A stretch of DNA of 22,423 nucleotides from an uncultured Prevotella sp. (lineage in GTDB: Bacteria > Bacteroidota > Bacteroidia > Bacteroidales > Bacteroidaceae): the NCBI GenBank assembly GCA_905372445.1, contig CAJPPF010000019.1:1-22423 (forward strand). Reading direction: 5' to 3'. Each line of letters opens with the position of its first letter. Positions within the stretch are counted from its first letter, which is position 1. Shown here in pieces: positions 1 through 7,035 of this stretch. A program made the position numbers and the translations under genes. The notes under the pieces are model-generated. The model made no database searches and was not told where the DNA came from. It saw only the letters and a program-made list of their open reading frames with translations.

Positions 1-56
1 GGAAGCATGACGGTAATTACAAATCTAAGCAAATGCGGTCTAATGACCGATTAGGA
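1..56 (+). repeat. Element A: right end of a TIR repeat (cut by window edge)
   Basis: This stretch matches 13109-13164, the right part of element D, at about 50 of 56 positions without gaps. It ends in the family's terminal inverted repeat CTAATGACCGATTAGG (40-55). The left part lies outside the window, so element length and any flanking duplication cannot be judged. The rest of the gap to 204 is AT-rich leader of the rhamnosidase gene. Confidence 0.8.
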
Positions 57-141
57 TTTAATTTGTAACAATAATACGCTCTTATTTGACACAATAAATA
101 AAAAGATAGGGGAAAAATTTTCGTTTCTCATATTTTTTTCT

Positions 142-150
142 CATATTTGC
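142..150 (+). promoter_or_regulatory. Possible -7 promoter element for the GH78 gene
   Basis: CATATTTGC resembles the Bacteroidetes -7 element TAnnTTTG with one mismatch in the first base. It lies about 55 nt before the start codon in a very AT-rich stretch. No clear TTTG -33 element was seen at the usual spacing, so this is tentative. Confidence 0.35.
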
Positions 151-204
151 ATTGAAAAAAATATACAATAACCTGAAACAATAAAAACAAACTTAAACAT
201 CAAC

Positions 205-2784
205 ATGGAACAGATTTCAAGAAATGTCGTTGTAATTGCGTCTTTGCTATGGCTCACGGCATGCTCACAACAGGGCATATTAAAACGCATAAAGGCTCTC
301 GACAGCGGAGCATGGAACAACTCGGAATGGATTTCGGCACAGGATGCACCGGTAGTGAAGGGCACGGTAAACGAGAATTCGCGTGCTGCCGACGGCGCCA
401 GTTGGTTTACCACAACTATTAAAAACGAGAAAAAGGTGAAATCAGTAAAATGGATGACTGCCGGACTGGGAGTGTATGAACTATATCTAAACGGAGAAAA
501 TGCAATCGGTAATGAGGATTTCCTTAAACCGGGATTCACACACTACGCAAAGACAAAACGCTCGTTCACATACGAGATAACCTCGAAGGTGCTGAACAAA
601 AAAGCTGGCAGCGAGAACACGTTCTATGCTCAGGTGACACCTGGATGGTGGGCGGACAAGATAATAACCCCCGGAGGTAACGACGGAATGATAGGAAAGA
701 AAGTGGCATTCCGCGGAGTACTGGAGTTTACATTCGCCGACGGAACAAAGAAACTGTACGGCACGAACACCAAAGACTGGAAAGCTGCCATAGCCGGACC
801 TGTACGTCATGCCGCCATATTCGACGGCGAGGTGTACGACAACCGCGTGGCACAACCGTTTGGAGAGGGTATTATCAACGGAAAAAGCGAGATAAATAAT
901 GAATTTTCAGGTGAGATTCTGCCCTCGGAAGGTGCAGAGATAACCATGCGAGAGGATCTTGCCCTCAGTCCGGTGAGGGCATATGTGTGGAAAGACATAA
1001 AGGGTGACGACGGCGATAACTACGGAACGGTTATCATAGAGCGCGAATATAAAAACGGCGAAGCGATGACCGTAGGCAAAGGCGAGAACCTTGTCATCGA
1101 CTTCGGACAGAATTGTTCTGCTGTACCACAATTCGTCTTCAGCGCTAAAGAGGGCACCACACTGCGCTGCGTCACCTCGGAGCTGCTCAACGACGGCAAT
1201 GGAGCAAAGAACAGAGGTATGGACGGTCCTGAGGGAAGCGTACACAGACTGAATCTCAGAATACCGAACGAGGGTATGTATATAGACTATACTTTCGGAA
1301 AAACCGATGAAAACAAGCCCTCGGAGTTCATGCCACGGCACACATTCTTCGGCTACAGACTGGTGTCAATCACTGCCGACGACAACGTGACGATAAAGAG
1401 CATACGCTCTATTCCTGTCACATCAATAGCCAAAAATCTCGAGACGGGCACAATAACGACAGGCAACGAACTGATAAACAAACTCATATCAAACACCATA
1501 TGGGGGCAACGCTCGAATTATCTCTCCGTACCTACAGACTGTCCGCAGCGTAACGAACGCTTAGGATGGACCGCCGACACGCAGGTATTCGCTGAAACGG
1601 GTACATTCTTTGCCAATACCAAGGCGTTCTTTCATAAATGGATGCACGATATGCGCGACACTCAGAGCCCTGCCGGAGCATTCCCCGGAGTGGCACCAAT
1701 GGCGCAGTACGGCAGTATGTCGGGCGATATGATGCGTGTGGGATGGGCTGATGCCGGCGTGATAGTGCCATGGACTATATGGAAACAGTTTGGCGACAAG
1801 CAGATAATCGATGAGAACTGGACGGCAATGGAGAAATTCATCGACCATGTGAACGAGACACACTACGACCACAACGCATTGAAGAGCGAAAATTCAAACT
1901 ATCAATGGGCAGACTGGTTGAGTTACGAGCCACTGGAGAGTTGCAGCGGACGGGGGTTCACTCAAAACGGTCCCAAACCGGAAGCAGTGGAATACTGGAA
2001 CTACCTATGTGCCTCCTATTGGGCAATAGACGCAGGGATGATGCGCGACATGGCAGCATATACAGGACGCGACGTACAGAAATACGAGACAATGGTAGCT
2101 AACGCGAAAGAATATCTTAAGGAGCGGTTCCTAACAAACGAGGGCAAGTTTAAGACAGAAATACTCAATACTATGCAGACTCCTGCACTCTTTGCTCTTA
2201 AAAATAAACTTGTTGAAGGTGAAGCAAAGAAAAGCATGACGGCACGACTGAGACAGAATTTTGCAGACCACGGCAACTGTCTGCAGACAGGATTTCTCGG
2301 GACATCGATACTGATGAGCACGCTGACAGAGAACGGTATGGTAGACATAGCCTACGAACTGTTGTTTCAAAGGAAGAATCCAAGTTGGCTCTACTCTATC
2401 GATAACGGTGCGACAACGATTTGGGAGCGCTGGAACAGTTATATGAAAGATGAAGGCATGGGACCTCAGGGCATGAACTCATTCAATCATTATGCCTACG
2501 GTGCGGTGTGCGAATGGCTATGGGAGACCGCAGCAGGTATCTGTGCAGACAAGAAACAACCAGGATTCAAGCATATAATAATGAGTCCGGTGCCCGACAA
2601 ACGACTTGGTAATGTCGACGCCACATACCACTCGGCAGCAGGAATTATAAAGAGTTCATGGAGATATGAGGGCAACGAGTGGATATGGTCGTTCACCATT
2701 CCGGAAGGCGCCACAGCCACTGTAACTATTCCAGGCGGGCAACCAAAGGAATATCAAGCAGGAAAATATACTATAAGGAAATAG
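205..2784 (+). CDS. Lipoprotein alpha-L-rhamnosidase, GH78 family
   Basis: Probably removes terminal alpha-L-rhamnose from plant or microbial glycans, anchored to a membrane as a lipoprotein. The 859-residue product begins with a short hydrophobic segment and a lipobox LTAC (lipidated Cys20). N-terminal beta-sandwich domains come next, including the typical stretch with LVIDFGQN near residues 297-304. Then comes an (alpha/alpha)6 catalytic barrel and a C-terminal beta domain. Catalytic signatures are visible: TDCPQRNERLGW at 444-455, where Glu451 fits the GH78 general acid, and TTIWERW at 737-743, where Glu741 fits the general base. SFNHYAYGAV follows. Length is usual for the family. No SusC/SusD pair, sugar transporter or regulator lies beside it, unlike a normal polysaccharide utilisation locus. 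It is flanked on both sides by members of a repeat-element family. The exact substrate cannot be read from sequence. Confidence 0.93.
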   Translation: MEQISRNVVVIASLLWLTACSQQGILKRIKALDSGAWNNSEWISAQDAPVVKGTVNENSRAADGASWFTTTIKNEKKVKSVKWMTAGLGVYELYLNGENAIGNEDFLKPGFTHYAKTKRSFTYEITSKVLNKKAGSENTFYAQVTPGWWADKIITPGGNDGMIGKKVAFRGVLEFTFADGTKKLYGTNTKDWKAAIAGPVRHAAIFDGEVYDNRVAQPFGEGIINGKSEINNEFSGEILPSEGAEITMREDLALSPVRAYVWKDIKGDDGDNYGTVIIEREYKNGEAMTVGKGENLVIDFGQNCSAVPQFVFSAKEGTTLRCVTSELLNDGNGAKNRGMDGPEGSVHRLNLRIPNEGMYIDYTFGKTDENKPSEFMPRHTFFGYRLVSITADDNVTIKSIRSIPVTSIAKNLETGTITTGNELINKLISNTIWGQRSNYLSVPTDCPQRNERLGWTADTQVFAETGTFFANTKAFFHKWMHDMRDTQSPAGAFPGVAPMAQYGSMSGDMMRVGWADAGVIVPWTIWKQFGDKQIIDENWTAMEKFIDHVNETHYDHNALKSENSNYQWADWLSYEPLESCSGRGFTQNGPKPEAVEYWNYLCASYWAIDAGMMRDMAAYTGRDVQKYETMVANAKEYLKERFLTNEGKFKTEILNTMQTPALFALKNKLVEGEAKKSMTARLRQNFADHGNCLQTGFLGTSILMSTLTENGMVDIAYELLFQRKNPSWLYSIDNGATTIWERWNSYMKDEGMGPQGMNSFNHYAYGAVCEWLWETAAGICADKKQPGFKHIIMSPVPDKRLGNVDATYHSAAGIIKSSWRYEGNEWIWSFTIPEGATATVTIPGGQPKEYQAGKYTIRK

Positions 2785-2843
2785 CTGCAAAAGAGAAATA
2801 AGCACAGATCGTAGTGTTATGTATCTCCTACTTGGCAGTTAAA

Positions 2844-2974
2844 CCCTAATCGGTCAATACATTTCGAACTGGTTTAATCTGATTGTTGAGCAGACCAGAC
2901 AGACGCGTCAGCCGAAGGGGCGCGATTTATCCCGTTCCGCCGTTCGCACACTGCGTTCTAATGATCGATTAGGA
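2844..2974. repeat. Element B: short TIR element (about 131 bp)
   Basis: Left end CCCTAATCGGTCAAT pairs imperfectly with the right end CTAATGATCGATTAGG (2958-2973). It shares with C and D the internal box GATTGTTGAGCAGA (2881-2894), 37 bp from its left end. The middle differs from C and D: it holds a copy of the separate hairpin repeat (2905-2939). Flanks are TTAAA on the left and ATAAA on the right, so a duplication is not exact. The gap 2785-2843 before it shows nothing recognisable. Confidence 0.75.
2905..2939. repeat. Hairpin repeat copy 1, inside element B
   Basis: This 35-nt stretch matches 21782-21816 with two differences. It begins GCGTCAGCCGAAGGGGCG and its core is a quasi-palindrome around GATTTATC. 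Here one stem pair is broken (CGCGAT against ATCCCG), whereas both copies near the right end of the window form a perfect CGTGAT/ATCACG stem. Confidence 0.75.
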
Positions 2975-2979
2975 ATAAA

Positions 2980-3173
2980 CCCAAAACGGTCAATAGACCG
3001 CGGTGCCTTTTTATTATCAAAGAACAAGAGCTTTCCTACTGCTTTCGTCCGCTTGTGTGGCATCTTACCAGCCTTATTACCTTGACGTAGCCCGCTACGC
3101 CCACGGTAACAAGACTGCTAATCTGCTCAACAATCAAACGTAATCAGGCAAGGAATCTATTGACCGTTTTGGG
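2980..3173 (-). repeat. Element C: MITE-like repeat, 194 bp, perfect 17-bp TIRs
   Basis: The ends CCCAAAACGGTCAATAG (2980-2996) and CTATTGACCGTTTTGGG (3157-3173) are exact reverse complements. The interior aligns along most of its length with element D in inverted orientation, including GATTGTTGAGCAGA (minus strand, 3135-3122), a hairpin with CGTAGC/GCTACG arms, and AAGCGGAC. ATAAA flanks it on both sides (2975-2979 and 3174-3178), consistent with a 5-bp target-site duplication. It encodes no transposase. If it is mobile, it depends on an enzyme encoded elsewhere. Confidence 0.85.
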
Positions 3174-3189
3174 ATAAAACTACTCACTT

Positions 3190-3237
3190 ATATTAAAAAA
3201 GGAGCCGGTCCGCGTGGACCGACTCCTTTTTTAATAT
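3190..3237. terminator. Bidirectional terminator between GH78 and sdhB
   Basis: The arms 3190-3204 and 3223-3237 are perfect 15-bp complements that include runs of six A and six T. The inner stem CGGTCC/GGACCG closes a GCGT loop. There is one C/A mismatch between the two stem blocks. The T run on either strand makes it suitable for ending both the convergent GH78 and sdhB transcripts. Confidence 0.9.
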
Positions 3238-3254
3238 ATAGCGACGACTTATGA

Positions 3255-4010
3255 TTAGTCGGCAAGCTTTGCCTTTATGAATTCGCGATTCAGACGTGCG
3301 ATATTTGCAATAGATTCGTTCTTTGGACATACAGCCTCGCAAGCACGAGTATTGGTACAGTTACCGAAACCAAGCTCATCCATCTTTGAAATCATTGCCT
3401 TAGCACGCTTTGCTGCCTCTGGACGTCCTTGTGGAAGGAGTGCCAACTGCGATACTTTTGAAGAAACGAAAAGCATTGCCGAACCGTTCTTGCAAGCAGC
3501 TACACAGGCACCACAACCGATACATGTAGCGCAGTCCATAGCTTCGTCAGCATCCTGCTTAGGGATAAGGATGGAATTAGCATCCTGAGCCTGACCGGTA
3601 CGGATTGTGTTGTAGCCACCGGCAGAGATAATCTGATCGAAAGCAGTACGATCAACCATACAATCCTTGATTACAGGGAAACCTGCTGAACGCCAAGGCT
3701 CGACAGTTATAACGTCACCATCGCTGAAACGACGCATATAGAGCTGACATGTTGTAGCACCGCTCTCGGTCTTTCCATGTGGTGTACCGTTGATGTAGAG
3801 CGAACACATACCGCATATTCCCTCACGACAGTCGTGGTCAAAAACGAATGGTTCGTTGCCTTCGCTGATAAGTTGCTCATTGAGCATGTCAAGCATCTCG
3901 AGGAATGAGGTATCATCCGGGATGTTCTTCATCTCTCGTTTCTCAAAATGGCCCTTGTCCTGTGGTCCATTCTGCTTCCAATATTTTATTGTGAATGAAA
4001 TATTTGCCAT
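3255..4010 (-). CDS. sdhB/frdB: Fumarate reductase/succinate dehydrogenase iron-sulfur subunit
   Basis: The electron-transfer subunit of the membrane quinol:fumarate oxidoreductase; it passes electrons between the heme/quinone subunit and the flavoprotein. The 251-residue product has the plant-type [2Fe-2S] motif CREGICGMC (Cys61, 66, 69) with Cys88. It also has CIGCGACVAAC (Cys163, 166, 169, 173), and CTNTRACEAVC (Cys218, 224, 228) completes the [4Fe-4S] and [3Fe-4S] sites. An extra cysteine at 160 precedes the usual set. It is the last gene of the sdhC-sdhA-sdhB operon, 46 nt after sdhA, and ends just before the bidirectional terminator. In anaerobic Bacteroidales this complex mainly works as fumarate reductase, giving succinate. 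Direction of use in this organism is inferred. Confidence 0.96.
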   Translation of the reverse strand: MANISFTIKYWKQNGPQDKGHFEKREMKNIPDDTSFLEMLDMLNEQLISEGNEPFVFDHDCREGICGMCSLYINGTPHGKTESGATTCQLYMRRFSDGDVITVEPWRSAGFPVIKDCMVDRTAFDQIISAGGYNTIRTGQAQDANSILIPKQDADEAMDCATCIGCGACVAACKNGSAMLFVSSKVSQLALLPQGRPEAAKRAKAMISKMDELGFGNCTNTRACEAVCPKNESIANIARLNREFIKAKLAD

Positions 4011-4056
4011 AATTTCTTTCTTACTTTAATTTTGATTATTGAATGAACACTAAGGA

Positions 4057-6039
4057 TTAGTTCTTATAGTTACGTGTCTGAACCTTGATAATCTCATACT
4101 CGAGCTGCTCCTTATTAAGCACAGGAGCTGTCTCATCATTGTTCTGATACTCCCAAGCGCCTACGTAGAAGAAGTTCTCATCGTCACGCTTTGCTTCACC
4201 TTCTTCTGTCTGATGCTCCTCGCGGAAGTGACCACCACAAGACTCCTCACGATGGAGAGCGTCGTAAGCAACGAGCTCGCCCATTACAATAAAGTCACGA
4301 AGATGGACAGCCTTGTCAAGCTCTATGTTGAGACCTTCCTTTGTACCAGGTACGAAGAGGTTGGTGTTGAACTCCTTGCGAAGCTCCTTCATCAGACGCA
4401 GACCTTCCTCGAGACCTTCCTTTGTACGTCCCATACCAACATGCTCCCACATGATGTGACCAAGCTCCTTGTGGATAGAATCAACAGAGCGCTTACCCTT
4501 GATATTGAGCAGACGTGTGAGCTCGCTGTCAACAGCCTTCTCAGCCTCTGCGAACTCAGGGAGTTCTGTAGATAGGCGAGGCCATATTGACTGGTCAGCG
4601 AGATAGTTCTGAATGGTGTAAGGCAGTACGAAGTAACCGTCGGCAAGTCCCTGCATGAGAGCAGAAGCACCGAGACGATTAGCACCGTGGTCAGAGAAGT
4701 TACACTCTCCGATAGCGAACAGACCGGGAATTGTGGTCTGGAGCTCATAGTCAACCCATATACCACCCATTGTATAGTGGATAGCAGGGAAGATCATCAT
4801 AGGCTTATAGTAATCGAAGCCGTCAGCAGAGCGTACAAACTCGCCTGGGTTGACGTCGGTGATTTCCTCATACATATCGAAGAGGTTGCCATAACGCTGG
4901 CGAATCTCGTTGATGCCAAGACGCTGTATTGACTCAGAGAAATCGAGGAATACTGCAAGACCGGTGTTGTTTACGCCGAAGCCCTTGTCGCAACGCTCCT
5001 TGGCAGCACGTGAAGCAACGTCACGTGGAACAAGGTTACCGAATGCCGGATAACGCCGCTCGAGGTAGTAGTCGCGGTCTTGTTCAGGTATATCCCAACC
5101 GTTCTTTGTGCCTGCCTGAAGTGCCTTGGCGTCCTCAATGTTCTTTGGAACCCAGATACGTCCGTCGTTACGGAGTGACTCTGACATAAGAGTAAGCTTT
5201 GACTGGTTGTCACCATGTACAGGAATACATGTAGGGTGAATCTGGACATAAGAGGGGTTAGCAAACATTGCTCCCTTACGATAGCATTGGATGGCTGCCG
5301 TACAGTTACATCCCATAGCGTTTGTAGAGAGGAAGTAAGCGTTACCGTAACCACCTGTAGCGATCACAACTGCATTGGCAGAGAAGCGTTCGAGCTTGCC
5401 GGTAATGAGGTTCTTGGCAATGATACCGCGAGCACGACCGTCAACGATAACCACATCCTCCATTTCATAACGTGTGTAGAGCTTCACCTTGCCTGTATGT
5501 ACCTGGCACATGAGCGAAGAGTAAGCACCGAGAAGGAGCTGCTGACCTGTCTGACCCTTTGCATAGAATGTACGTGACACCTGGGCGCCACCGAACGAAC
5601 GGTTTGCAAGCATACCACCGTATTCGCGTGCGAAAGGCACGCCCTGAGCAACACACTGGTCGATGATATCGTTTGAAACTTCAGCGAGACGGTAAACGTT
5701 AGCCTCACGAGCACGATAGTCACCACCCTTTACTGTATCGTAGAAGAGACGATAAACAGAGTCTCCGTCGTTCTGATAGTTCTTTGCGGCATTGATACCA
5801 CCCTGTGCTGCGATAGAGTGAGCACGACGTGGCGAGTCCTGAATACAGAAGTTAAGTACGTTGAAACCCATTTCTCCAAGTGAAGAAGCAGCAGAGGCAC
5901 CGGCAAGTCCGGTACCAACAACGATAACATCAAGCTTCAGTTTGTTCTTTGGATTTACCAAACGCTGGTGTGCCTTAAACTCAGTCCACTTCTCAGCTAC
6001 TGGTCCCTCAGGTATTCTTGAATTTAATACTTTAGACAT
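4057..6039 (-). CDS. sdhA/frdA: Fumarate reductase/succinate dehydrogenase flavoprotein subunit
   Basis: The catalytic FAD subunit, interconverting fumarate and succinate on the cytoplasmic side of the inner membrane. The 660-residue product has the dinucleotide fold VVGTGLAG (40-47). His74 in RAHSIAAQGG is the expected site of covalent FAD attachment. It also has the active-site segment with HPTCIPVHGD, and GECNFSDHGANRLGASAL, the conserved flavoprotein segment near the C-terminal FAD region. Length and order match the Bacteroidetes/epsilonproteobacterial type rather than the four-subunit E. coli enzymes. It starts 29 nt after sdhC on the same strand. Codon use appears more biased than in neighbouring genes, as expected for a highly expressed central-metabolism enzyme; this is an impression, not a calculation. 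Confidence 0.97.
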   Translation of the reverse strand: MSKVLNSRIPEGPVAEKWTEFKAHQRLVNPKNKLKLDVIVVGTGLAGASAASSLGEMGFNVLNFCIQDSPRRAHSIAAQGGINAAKNYQNDGDSVYRLFYDTVKGGDYRAREANVYRLAEVSNDIIDQCVAQGVPFAREYGGMLANRSFGGAQVSRTFYAKGQTGQQLLLGAYSSLMCQVHTGKVKLYTRYEMEDVVIVDGRARGIIAKNLITGKLERFSANAVVIATGGYGNAYFLSTNAMGCNCTAAIQCYRKGAMFANPSYVQIHPTCIPVHGDNQSKLTLMSESLRNDGRIWVPKNIEDAKALQAGTKNGWDIPEQDRDYYLERRYPAFGNLVPRDVASRAAKERCDKGFGVNNTGLAVFLDFSESIQRLGINEIRQRYGNLFDMYEEITDVNPGEFVRSADGFDYYKPMMIFPAIHYTMGGIWVDYELQTTIPGLFAIGECNFSDHGANRLGASALMQGLADGYFVLPYTIQNYLADQSIWPRLSTELPEFAEAEKAVDSELTRLLNIKGKRSVDSIHKELGHIMWEHVGMGRTKEGLEEGLRLMKELRKEFNTNLFVPGTKEGLNIELDKAVHLRDFIVMGELVAYDALHREESCGGHFREEHQTEEGEAKRDDENFFYVGAWEYQNNDETAPVLNKEQLEYEIIKVQTRNYKN

Positions 6040-6068
6040 TGTTCTTAGGATTTTAAAAAGTTAAACCA

Positions 6069-6788
6069 TTAGTAAAGACAAATCGGTTCTAATGCATCAG
6101 CACAACCTCCATAGCTTTCAGGAGAAATGCAACCGAAGAACGCAGCGAGTACTACTACTGCAAAACCAGCAAAAAGAAGTGTAGAATAAACAATAGCAAT
6201 GACACGCCAACGGCAGAACCATGTCTTGCCATTCCAACCAAAGGTCTGAATAGCTGACCAGAAACCATGTGTGAGGTGGAACCACAGAGCACAGAGCCAC
6301 AAGAGGTAGATAACAACGTAAACAGGCTGAGAGAATGTGTACTGAATCCAGTAAGCTCCATTAGCAGCAAGCTCAACATCGCCAACGCCTGTCATCTCTA
6401 CCAACTGCATCTTTGCCCAGAAGTTGTAAAAGTGAACACAAAGACCACCGAGGATAATAAGACCAAGAACAAGCATGTTCTGTGACGCCCACTCTACCTT
6501 TTTAGGTCGATCAGTAACCTCGTAACGGCTTGTACCACGTGCCTTACGATTCTGAATAGTAAGGATGAACGCATACAGGATATGGATTACTGTAAGAGCA
6601 GCAAGAGCCACTGTTGCAACTAAAGCATACCAGTTGGCACCCAAAAATTCACAAATCATGTTGTATGCGTCTGCAGAGAACAGAGCGACAACATTCATTG
6701 ACATGTGGAATGTCAAAAACAGAATAAGCGCAAGACCTGTTACAGACATCACGACTTTTCTGCCAATAGAAGAATTAAATAACCACAT
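6069..6788 (-). CDS. sdhC/frdC: Succinate dehydrogenase/fumarate reductase cytochrome b subunit
   Basis: The membrane anchor that binds heme b and exchanges electrons with menaquinone. The 239-residue protein has about five hydrophobic segments. Candidate heme-ligand histidines sit in or next to them: His28 (TFHMSMN), His69 (VIHILYA), His119 (CVHFYNFW) and His171/His174 (WFHLTHGFW). This pattern fits the single-subunit diheme cytochrome b558 family of Wolinella-type fumarate reductases. It is the first gene of the operon and follows a leader of roughly 120 nt that starts near a strong TATTTTTG element. No separate sdhD is present or expected for this type. Confidence 0.94.
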   Translation of the reverse strand: MWLFNSSIGRKVVMSVTGLALILFLTFHMSMNVVALFSADAYNMICEFLGANWYALVATVALAALTVIHILYAFILTIQNRKARGTSRYEVTDRPKKVEWASQNMLVLGLIILGGLCVHFYNFWAKMQLVEMTGVGDVELAANGAYWIQYTFSQPVYVVIYLLWLCALWFHLTHGFWSAIQTFGWNGKTWFCRWRVIAIVYSTLLFAGFAVVVLAAFFGCISPESYGGCADALEPICLY

Positions 6789-6866
6789 AGATGATTAAGA
6801 ATTAAGTATTTAAATATGTAAAATTTTCCACGTATGAACATCCGTCCCTTCACAGGTTGCCTTAAT

Positions 6867-6899
6867 GGCTACATCTAATAACACTTATTAGGTATAGCC
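6867..6899 (-). promoter_or_regulatory. Stem-loop at the start of the sdhCAB leader
   Basis: The arms are CTAATAA/TTATTAG around a CAC loop (6875-6891), then a 3x3 internal loop, then GGCTA/TAGCC (6867-6871 and 6895-6899). On the minus strand it would fall within the first 10-40 nt of the sdh transcript predicted from the -7 element at 6923-6916. A run of T does not follow, so it is not a standard terminator. A 5' stabilising hairpin or a regulatory fold is possible. I recognise no known riboswitch. Confidence 0.6.
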
Positions 6900-6915
6900 G
6901 CTTTAATTATCAGTG

Positions 6916-6923
6916 CAAAAATA
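6916..6923 (-). promoter_or_regulatory. Promoter -7 element of sdhCAB
   Basis: On the minus strand this reads TATTTTTG followed by C, a perfect match to the Bacteroidetes -7 consensus TAnnTTTG. A weak TTTC lies 19 nt upstream in place of TTTG. Transcription would start near 6908-6912, leaving a leader of about 120 nt before sdhC. Confidence 0.65.
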
Positions 6924-6951
6924 CTATATTTTGGGGAGAAATGAAAATATT

Positions 6952-6985
6952 TTTGTGGAAAATCAAAAAAATCTTGCTACTTTTG
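6952..6985 (+). promoter_or_regulatory. Promoter of mnmG (-33 TTTG, -7 TACTTTTG)
   Basis: TTTG (6952-6955) and TACTTTTG (6978-6985) are separated by 22 nt, both matching the Bacteroidetes sigma-ABfr consensus. The start codon lies about 50 nt downstream. It is back-to-back with the sdhCAB promoter. Confidence 0.7.
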
Positions 6986-7035
6986 TAGTGCAAAAGAGTT
7001 TTTACATATAATACCACACATATTTCTTTACGTTA

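Noticed and set aside
1905..2102. Plus-strand frame inside the rhamnosidase gene
   Set aside because: Out-of-frame shadow within the catalytic domain of GH78; no independent start signal.
6867..6899. Known riboswitch in the sdhCAB leader
   Set aside because: A single hairpin without any conserved riboswitch core I can recognise; listed only as a stem-loop.
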